Assembly: GCA_020635675.1 (NCBI GenBank)
Contig: JACJZJ010000002.1
Coordinates: 248,001 to 312,000 of the forward strand
Direction: 5' to 3'
Origin: Flavobacteriales bacterium
GTDB taxonomy: Bacteria; Bacteroidota; Bacteroidia; Flavobacteriales_F; PHOS-HE28
Length of the DNA stretch: 64,000 bases
The position numbers and the translations under genes were made by a program. Below, piece by piece: positions 58,665-64,000 of this stretch. Below the pieces are notes generated by a model. That model saw only the letters and a program-made list of their open reading frames with translations, was not told where the DNA came from and made no database searches. How positions within the stretch are numbered: the stretch's first letter is position 1; each line of letters opens with the position of its first letter.

Positions 58665-59672
58665 TCACCATTGGACGGCCAGCTTGCCGATGGTACTTCC
58701 CTCTGCGAGGTCGACCAGCGCCTGCGGCAGTTCGTCCGTGGGGCGAACCGCCTCGACGTGCGGCCGCAACCAGCCATCCTGATGGGCCCTTACCACCTCC
58801 TGAAGACAGCGTGCCACACGCACGGGATCATGATCGCCCAGCTTCAACATGTTCACACCGATGATGCTCTTGCTCTTCATCATCAGGAAGATGGGAAGAA
58901 CGAACCCCATGTTCCAGACGAACCGCCACGTACCGATCCGGCCACGCTCCGCACCTCCGAACAACACCAAGGACCCACCGCTGCCGATCAGATGCATGTC
59001 CTTGGGGAAGGTCGCCCCGGCCACGGCATTGAAACTGACATGGAGACGCTTTCCACCCAGCAGTTCACGGAGCTGTGCATCATAGGGCGCTGTCTTGCGG
59101 TCGATCACGTGTTGGGCACCGATCGCCTTGAGGTGTTCCCGCTTCTTCGCACCGGAGGCCACGGCAAAGACCTCGCAACCCCTGTGCAGTGCGATCTGCA
59201 CGAGCAATTGCCCCACGCCACCAGCAGCGCTGTGCACGAGCACGCGCATCCCCGGCTCCAGACGGCAGGCATGCTCGGCCATGAACCAGGCGGTGCTGCC
59301 CTGGGTCCCCAGCGCCAATGCTTCGCCCACGGGTATGTCCTCCGGAACAGGGACCACCGCACGATGGTCGGTGCAGACGGATCCGGCATATCCACCGAAT
59401 CGTGTCAGGGCCAATACCCGACGGCCCTCCAATTCCTTGGGCGCACCTCCACCCACAGTGCTCACGCGTCCGACCACTTCGTAGCCAAGAATGCTGGGCA
59501 GTGGGGGCGCCTCCCGATAGAGCCCGCGTACCGCCATGACATCGGCATAGTTCAGTCCGCTGGCTTCGACCTGTATACGCACCTGCTGCGGCATGACCCG
59601 TGGTTCGCTGGCCTCGCCAAGGGTCAGGACCTTGTCGGGGTCGCCATGTTGAGTGAGGATCCAGGCACGCAC
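58665..59672 (-). CDS. NADPH:quinone oxidoreductase-type medium-chain reductase
   Basis: The 335-residue product starts with GTG, giving MRAWILTQHGDPDKVLTLGE, typical of zinc-free quinone oxidoreductases. It has SGLNYADVMAVRGLYREAPP, the NADP-binding RVLVHSAAGGVGQLLVQIAL, and GGSLVLFGGAERGRIG. No zinc-binding Cys cluster is seen. It reduces quinones or enones with NADPH; substrate unknown. A -7 box 4 nt before the GTG rules out the longer frame to 59732. Confidence 0.87.
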   Translation of the reverse strand: MRAWILTQHGDPDKVLTLGEASEPRVMPQQVRIQVEASGLNYADVMAVRGLYREAPPLPSILGYEVVGRVSTVGGGAPKELEGRRVLALTRFGGYAGSVCTDHRAVVPVPEDIPVGEALALGTQGSTAWFMAEHACRLEPGMRVLVHSAAGGVGQLLVQIALHRGCEVFAVASGAKKREHLKAIGAQHVIDRKTAPYDAQLRELLGGKRLHVSFNAVAGATFPKDMHLIGSGGSLVLFGGAERGRIGTWRFVWNMGFVLPIFLMMKSKSIIGVNMLKLGDHDPVRVARCLQEVVRAHQDGWLRPHVEAVRPTDELPQALVDLAEGSTIGKLAVQW

Positions 59673-59676
59673 GGCG

Positions 59677-59684
59677 GAAAGATA
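59677..59684 (-). promoter_or_regulatory. -7-like box TATCTTTC for the quinone oxidoreductase
   Basis: TATCTTTC on the minus strand lies 4 nt before the GTG at 59672. Confidence 0.45.
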
Positions 59685-59851
59685 GGCGGCCCATTCGTGG
59701 ACCTTGCGGGCCGCATCGGACGATCCGCGCATCGATGTGACCGCGGGCGGAAGCGGACCAACAAGGACCTCGGGCGCCCGTTAACGATCCATTCCCATGT
59801 CCGGTCGAAAACGACATGAACAGGTGGTCGATGTTCACGCTCCGCTGGTCC

Positions 59852-59859
59852 TACCTTGT
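59852..59859 (+). promoter_or_regulatory. -7-like box TACCTTGT for the T9SS protein at 59894
   Basis: TACCTTGT lies 34 nt before the ATG at 59894. Confidence 0.45.
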
Positions 59860-59893
59860 AGCGTCGCACGGTCCCACCAGAAAACCTCTCATC

Positions 59894-60775
59894 ATGAGAT
59901 CAACGCTACACCATGCATCCATTGTTCGGATCTCCGATTTCCTCTTCGTTCTCGTGGTCATTTCATTGTCCCCTTCCCTTTCGAGGGCCCAACAGACCCT
60001 CTGGCTGGAGACCTTCGATGGTGGCACATCCACCACGGGATTCACCGTGGACAACAACACGTCCGACTGCTACTGGGTCTATGCGCCTGATTCCGTACAC
60101 ACGGGCATGAGCTTCAATCAGGATTTCGGCGGGGCCTGGCCGGCCGGCCCTGGGTTCGATTCCAGCTTCGTGTTCCTGGACAGCGATGAATGCGGCGGTA
60201 CCAGCGTGACCGTGAACAGTTTCCTGAACTCACCAGTGTTCGATGCCTCCACCGCTGGCAACTATTTCCTGCATTTCTCGCAACAATTCCGCTCCCGGCT
60301 GCAGTCGTTCACCCGCATCGAGGCCTACAACGGCACCATATGGACCGAGGTGTACTATGTCACGGGGACCGACATCGGCTACCCGAACCCCGCACGGGAT
60401 ACGACGGTGGACGTCACCGCGGGCCTCGGTGGTTCGGCAACCGCGCAGGTGCGGTTCCAATTCAGCGCCGGGTGGGATTGGTGGTGGGCGCTGGACAGTA
60501 TCAGCGTAACGTACGAACCAAGTACCGGGATCCTGTTCGGTGGCCTGCCCGGCCTGTCGATCGGTCCGAACCCGGCCCAAGACCGGCTGTACGTGCGGTC
60601 GATACCCCAGGCAGCCACGCTTCTTCGTGTGTATGATATGCTGGGACGAACGGTCCTAGAGCGGCCACGCAATACCGAGCTGTCCTTGGAGGATCTCAGA
60701 CCCGGTGCCTATATCCTGGAGGCCGCGGACCACGCCGGTCACGCCTTCGCCAGGGCGCGGTTCGTGAAGGAATAG
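59894..60775 (+). CDS. secreted protein with T9SS tail, unknown function
   Basis: The 293-residue product has a signal peptide (FLFVLVVISLSPSLSRAQ). A beta-sandwich-like domain follows (WLETFDGGTSTTGFTVDNN; NSPVFDASTAGNYFLHFSQQ; GWDWWWALDSISVTYEPS), resembling MAM/jelly-roll modules of Bacteroidota surface proteins. The tail is a T9SS sorting domain (LSIGPNPAQDRLYVRSIPQ; LRPGAYILEAADHAGHAFAR). Binding to a polymer or cell surface is possible. Confidence 0.78.
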   Translation: MRSTLHHASIVRISDFLFVLVVISLSPSLSRAQQTLWLETFDGGTSTTGFTVDNNTSDCYWVYAPDSVHTGMSFNQDFGGAWPAGPGFDSSFVFLDSDECGGTSVTVNSFLNSPVFDASTAGNYFLHFSQQFRSRLQSFTRIEAYNGTIWTEVYYVTGTDIGYPNPARDTTVDVTAGLGGSATAQVRFQFSAGWDWWWALDSISVTYEPSTGILFGGLPGLSIGPNPAQDRLYVRSIPQAATLLRVYDMLGRTVLERPRNTELSLEDLRPGAYILEAADHAGHAFARARFVKE

Positions 60776-60779
60776 GGCG

Positions 60780-61292
60780 TCAGGGGTTTCCCGACAGAGC
60801 AAGGCAGTCGCATCCGAGCGCTTCGTCCACGAAGCGTTTCAGCGCGTGCATCTCCTCCCGGGAGCGCAGCTTGCCGGCCTGGGCCACCAGCCACAGGACC
60901 ACGGCGATGATGGGCGTGGGCGCGGCCAGCAACCACCCCCAGGGATCGGCACCCACCACCTGTTGCGAGACGGCGATCGACAGGCCGAGCAGGGCCAGTA
61001 CCGCACAGAGCAGATACCCGCCCATGAACAGCATCCAGATCGACGGGGAAGGGCCGATGAGCACGCGCGCCCGTGTGCCTTTGGGCCGCTCCTCCAGGTC
61101 CAGATCGAGCTGGGGCGTCCACGCGTGGCGGAGGTCCTGGCGATAGCGAAGGATCAAATGATGTCCGGTGCCGCCCAATCGGAACCCGTTCGTTCCAGGT
61201 GCGCTCAGGTGTTGCTGCATTCGAAGCTTCACCTCATCGGCGGGGAGTGGCGTGAGGAAAAGGAAGCGGGGGCGGAAGGCGAATTCGGTCAT
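60780..61292 (-). CDS. hypothetical membrane protein (170 aa)
   Basis: The 170-residue product has a soluble N-terminal part (MTEFAFRPRFLFLTPLPADE; LRHAWTPQLDLDLEERPKGT) and two hydrophobic helices (IWMLFMGGYLLCAVLALLGL; GWLLAAPTPIIAVVLWLVAQ). A short soluble tail with two Cys (LGCDCLALSG) ends it. The frame overlaps no other gene. No named family is recognised. Its stop lies 4 bp beyond the convergent T9SS gene. Confidence 0.6.
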   Translation of the reverse strand: MTEFAFRPRFLFLTPLPADEVKLRMQQHLSAPGTNGFRLGGTGHHLILRYRQDLRHAWTPQLDLDLEERPKGTRARVLIGPSPSIWMLFMGGYLLCAVLALLGLSIAVSQQVVGADPWGWLLAAPTPIIAVVLWLVAQAGKLRSREEMHALKRFVDEALGCDCLALSGNP

Positions 61293-61362
61293 CGGACAGT
61301 TCCTAATCTGTCGCTATCCAGTGCATCCGGACCTGATCGCGGTCAGTATCCCGACAAGATGC

Positions 61363-62976
61363 TCAACGGTCCGCACCGGATACTTCGAGCCGCACAAAGC
61401 GACCACCCGAGCGGGAGTTCAGCGTGCTGATGACAGCCGCCGGACCATATCTGACCTGGATCTCGGGGAACAGCCAATTCCCTTTCTTGGACAATTCCGG
61501 CACATGCTCCCGCACCGGTTCATATCCTGGAACAAAGGTGTAGCATGATGTGACGACTTCGGAATCCTTCATGCGGTCGGTGGCCTCTTGACCGCCGGAG
61601 CCCATGTCCTGTTCCCTGCCCACGCGATTGGCAAGCGCATATTCATTGAAGAGCAGTCGCATGGTGTCGCCGTCGTACAGCGCAATGAGTCCGCCCATTA
61701 CATCCGTCAAGATCGATCTATACAGCTTGCTGACCGTGCCGAAGTACTTCACCGTGCCATCCGGTGCAAGACGGATATGCAGCAAATTGCCCCGAAGAAA
61801 GGTCGGAGTGCAGCTCGATGACCGGTTGATGTCCGTGCAGAACACATCATCCTGGCGAACCTCGGCGATCATCTCGTGGTCGCCATCGGGCAGCCGGTCC
61901 AGACGGATAGGGACCAGCGACCGCAACAGGCGGAACCGTTCCCGAAGGTCATCCTTCTCCTCGTCCTCCTCGTCCAACTTGATATCGCGATCGGCCAGCT
62001 TGAAATCCTTGGCGCTGAAGAGCAGCTTGTCGATCTCCGCCTCCGGAAGATCGAGGAATTCCGCACCACCGCTGGCAGGAATGGTGCCATCCATGCGTTG
62101 TGTGAAGATCCCGATGCGGTCCGTGGCCTGGTCCCAGGCCAGACCATTGACCACCGGGGTTCCATCCTCCGCTACAAAAGCAGCCGCGCAGATGGCGTCC
62201 ATATCCCCGAGCACCACCTCCTCTATGGCCAGCGGACCAGGACCGCCATGGACCACGAAGGAGCGGAACTTCTTGGGGCGGCCCTTTTCACGCGGAATGC
62301 CCCGCAAACTCGCGGTCACATGACCCGCTTCATCGATGGCGGGCATGTCGAAGCGGTATTTGACCAGAGGAAAGGGCATTGGAACGTACCAACTCTCCTT
62401 GACCGTGAACAGACTGTCAAGCACGGTGACCTGGACGCCCATCAGTTTCTCATGGACCACGTTCCGGCTCAGGACCATGGTATAGGTACCGCTGGGGCTC
62501 ATGCGCGTATGCATCATGTACATACGGTGCTTCTTGGCCGGTTGCGCGAACGAGCCAAGGGGTTCCTTCCGAAAACGCTGCGTGCCCCGATCCACCACGA
62601 AACGTTCGAATCGGAGACGCTTACGTTCGGCGAAAACGTTGAGCGTGCGCACGTCATCCGCGTTCATACGCGTCTGCGTCCAGGCCTTCTCGGCCGCGCG
62701 GGGCAGGGTGATGGTCTTCCCTTTCCTCAGTTTGGGCCCATGGAAGGTATCGATGGTGACCTGCCCTTTTCGGATCGGAATGAACAGGAAATAGGCGGTG
62801 AAGGGAGTCTTGATCACGGCAAGTCCATCCCTGCCATCGGGGATCACATCCAATCCGCTCAATGGCCCCGAGACCGCACTTCCGGAGGCCACCTTTAATT
62901 CTAACCCACGTGACGATTGGGCTGTGGCATTGACCACCAAGGTCAGGAGCGCGCTGAGCAGGAAGGAGGTCCGCAT
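61363..62976 (-). CDS. large exported protein of unknown function
   Basis: The 537-residue product has a signal peptide (MRTSFLLSALLTLVVNATAQ). The body is charged and beta-rich, with an acidic stretch (KLDEEDEEKDDLRERFRLL) and blocks such as SPSGTYTMVLSRNVVHEKLM and GDHEMIAEVRQDDVFCTDIN. This looks like a repeated-beta, possibly propeller-type, periplasmic protein. No sorting tail is visible, so it may stay in the periplasm. A TAATTTGC box lies 4 nt before the ATG. Confidence 0.65.
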   Translation of the reverse strand: MRTSFLLSALLTLVVNATAQSSRGLELKVASGSAVSGPLSGLDVIPDGRDGLAVIKTPFTAYFLFIPIRKGQVTIDTFHGPKLRKGKTITLPRAAEKAWTQTRMNADDVRTLNVFAERKRLRFERFVVDRGTQRFRKEPLGSFAQPAKKHRMYMMHTRMSPSGTYTMVLSRNVVHEKLMGVQVTVLDSLFTVKESWYVPMPFPLVKYRFDMPAIDEAGHVTASLRGIPREKGRPKKFRSFVVHGGPGPLAIEEVVLGDMDAICAAAFVAEDGTPVVNGLAWDQATDRIGIFTQRMDGTIPASGGAEFLDLPEAEIDKLLFSAKDFKLADRDIKLDEEDEEKDDLRERFRLLRSLVPIRLDRLPDGDHEMIAEVRQDDVFCTDINRSSSCTPTFLRGNLLHIRLAPDGTVKYFGTVSKLYRSILTDVMGGLIALYDGDTMRLLFNEYALANRVGREQDMGSGGQEATDRMKDSEVVTSCYTFVPGYEPVREHVPELSKKGNWLFPEIQVRYGPAAVISTLNSRSGGRFVRLEVSGADR

Positions 62977-62980
62977 GAAG

Positions 62981-62988
62981 GCAAATTA
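62981..62988 (-). promoter_or_regulatory. -7-like box TAATTTGC for the 537-aa exported protein
   Basis: TAATTTGC on the minus strand lies 4 nt before the ATG at 62976. Confidence 0.45.
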
Positions 62989-63011
62989 GACAGATCCCCC
63001 TTAAATACTAG

Positions 63012-63689
63012 CTACCAGCTTCCCCCCACGCACACGACGAACTCCCCCTTTGGCAGATGGGCCTCGAAATGCGCGGCCAGCTCGGAGACGGTGCCGCGCA
63101 CGGTCTCCTCGTGCAGCTTGCTGATCTCGCGGCTCACACTGACCAGCCGGTCGGGACCCAGGGCCTCTGCCAGTTCATCCAACAGTTTCCGGATGCGGTG
63201 CGGGCTCTCGTAGAGCACGATCGTCCGCGTTTCATCCTTGAGCGCCTCGATCCGTGCACGCCTGCCCTTCTTCTGCGGCAGGAACCCTTCGAATATGAAA
63301 CGCTCACAAGGCAATCCGCTCATGACCAGCGCGGGCACGAAGGCCGTGGGGCCGGGCAGGCACTCCACCGGAATATCCGCCTGCAAGGCCGCACGCACGA
63401 GCAGGAATCCCGGATCGCTGATGCCCGGAGTGCCCGCATCGCTGCACAAGGCAAAGGTGCTTCCGTTGCGCAGGCGGTCCACCAACCCTTCGACCATGCG
63501 GTGCTCGTTGGCGGCATGAAAGCTGATCAGCGGTTTCGCGATGCCCAGATGCTGGAGCAATCGCCCGGTCACGCGGGTGTCCTCGGCGACCACGGCATCG
63601 CATTCCGCGAGCACCCGTTGCGCGCGCAGTGTGATGTCCTCCAGGTTGCCGATCGGCGTGGGGACCAGGATGAGCCGTCCCGCGTTCAC
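63012..63689 (-). CDS. rsmI: 16S rRNA (cytidine-1402-2'-O)-methyltransferase RsmI
   Basis: The 225-residue product has the RsmI signatures LILVPTPIGNLEDITLRAQR, VVAEDTRVTGRLLQHLGI, ALCSDAGTPGISDPGFLLVR and VLYESPHRIRKLLDELAEAL. It methylates the ribose of C1402 in the 16S rRNA decoding centre. Its start overlaps the peptidase gene by 4 bp, so the two form one unit. Confidence 0.94.
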   Translation of the reverse strand: MNAGRLILVPTPIGNLEDITLRAQRVLAECDAVVAEDTRVTGRLLQHLGIAKPLISFHAANEHRMVEGLVDRLRNGSTFALCSDAGTPGISDPGFLLVRAALQADIPVECLPGPTAFVPALVMSGLPCERFIFEGFLPQKKGRRARIEALKDETRTIVLYESPHRIRKLLDELAEALGPDRLVSVSREISKLHEETVRGTVSELAAHFEAHLPKGEFVVCVGGSW

Positions 63690-64000
63690 TTGATCGCGTC
63701 GATCAGGTCCACCAGCGTAAAATAGAGGTCGGCATAGTCCGTGAGCGGCAGGGTCTCCGGCCGGTCGTATACGTCATGGTAGGCCGTGATGCCTCCGAGC
63801 GTGTAGATGAAGATGCCCGGGACGCCACGTTTCACGAAGGGGCAGTGATCGCTGTTGCAGGCCGGACCGCGGGCCTTCACCGCCGCCAGGCGATGGGTGG
63901 TTTCATTGATCGCCACGAGCTGATCGTACACCTCGTGCTGGTCCTTCGCGTTCACGACCATGATGCCGTCGTCGCCGGTACCCATCAGGTCCATGTTGAT
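63686..64000 (-). CDS. M28-family metallopeptidase, 5' end cut off
   Basis: The frame is open to the right edge, so only the last 104 residues are in view. They contain the zinc-ligand region SDHCPFVKRGVPGIFIYTLG and YHDVYDRPETLPLTDYADL, with the conserved His (AYHDVYD) of M28 aminopeptidases. N-terminal signal peptide and first zinc ligands are outside the window. It overlaps rsmI by 4 bp. Confidence 0.8.
   Translation of the reverse strand: MNMDLMGTGDDGIMVVNAKDQHEVYDQLVAINETTHRLAAVKARGPACNSDHCPFVKRGVPGIFIYTLGGITAYHDVYDRPETLPLTDYADLYFTLVDLIDAIK

Noticed and set aside
1..64000. tRNA or rRNA genes
   Set aside because: No cloverleaf with a GTTCRANNC-type arm and no conserved rRNA stretch was noticed; this was by eye only, so a tRNA-scan would be needed to be sure.

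Overview
The window comes from a GC-rich member of the Bacteroidota, most likely the order Flavobacteriales. Three things in the sequence point there. Seven secreted proteins end in a type IX secretion system (T9SS) sorting tail of the WPNPTTDG / GxYxL.V type. Start codons lack Shine-Dalgarno sequences. Instead, a Bacteroidota-style -7 box (TAnnTTnG) sits a few to about 60 bases before many start codons. No rRNA, tRNA, CRISPR array, prophage or intact insertion sequence was seen. The order-level placement is inference.

Layout. 1-7.4 kb: a MORN-repeat protein (cut by the left edge), a pentaheme cytochrome with a T9SS tail, a rubrerythrin-VIT1 iron/manganese transporter fusion, a queuosine-precursor transporter, a diheme cytochrome c, a YHYH-domain protein, and two tiny basic proteins, one histone H1-like. 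7.5-15.1 kb: NAD-type formate dehydrogenase beta (NuoF-like) and alpha (Mo-bisMGD, Cys form) genes, split by a HigBA toxin-antitoxin pair, a MOSC protein, a small outer-membrane-type protein and a second diheme cytochrome. 15.1-17.4 kb: a scarred, lower-GC stretch with a lipoprotein pseudogene (two in-frame stops), a truncated copy of the fdhA 3' end and three unknown genes. 17.5-20.6 kb: a lipoprotein, a cysteine-dioxygenase-like cupin, OsmC and an AraC regulator. 20.9-22.2 kb: a 110-residue protein ending in YKDGGWIINS, a long stem-loop and a radical SAM enzyme, which together look like an undescribed RiPP locus. 22.3-26.6 kb: a membrane protein, two T9SS substrates and a lipoprotein.

26.7-34.4 kb: a six-gene block of response regulator, histidine kinase, PepSY-like protein, TolC, adaptor and RND pump. 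Two promoters in it carry the same 11-bp-phased direct repeats, a likely binding site of the response regulator. 34.5-39 kb: single genes (T9SS substrate, TfoX-like, flavodoxin, VOC, DUF1624 membrane protein, methyltransferase). 39-44.5 kb: a second tripartite RND efflux operon. 44.6-46.4 kb: fdhD-grpB-yciI-like operon. 46.4-49.7 kb: RelE/ParE toxin-antitoxin pair, DNA glycosylase tag, moaA and a nucleoid-associated protein. 49.7-54.5 kb: a seven-gene molybdenum-cofactor operon (ThiF/MoeB-like, TSUP permease, moeA, mobA, moaD, moaE, moaC-mogA fusion). 54.6-64 kb: a large FG-GAP/ASPIC T9SS protein, DAHP synthase-chorismate mutase, a quinone oxidoreductase, another T9SS substrate, two unknown proteins, rsmI and an M28 peptidase cut by the right edge.

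Common thread: the two formate dehydrogenase subunits, the sulfurtransferase FdhD that activates the enzyme, and most of the cofactor pathway (MoaA, MoaC/MogA, MoaD, MoaE, MoeA, MobA, a MoeB-like adenylyltransferase) all lie in this window, in several separate transcription units. The cytochromes nearby suggest a flexible respiratory chain, but no sequence feature ties them directly to formate oxidation.
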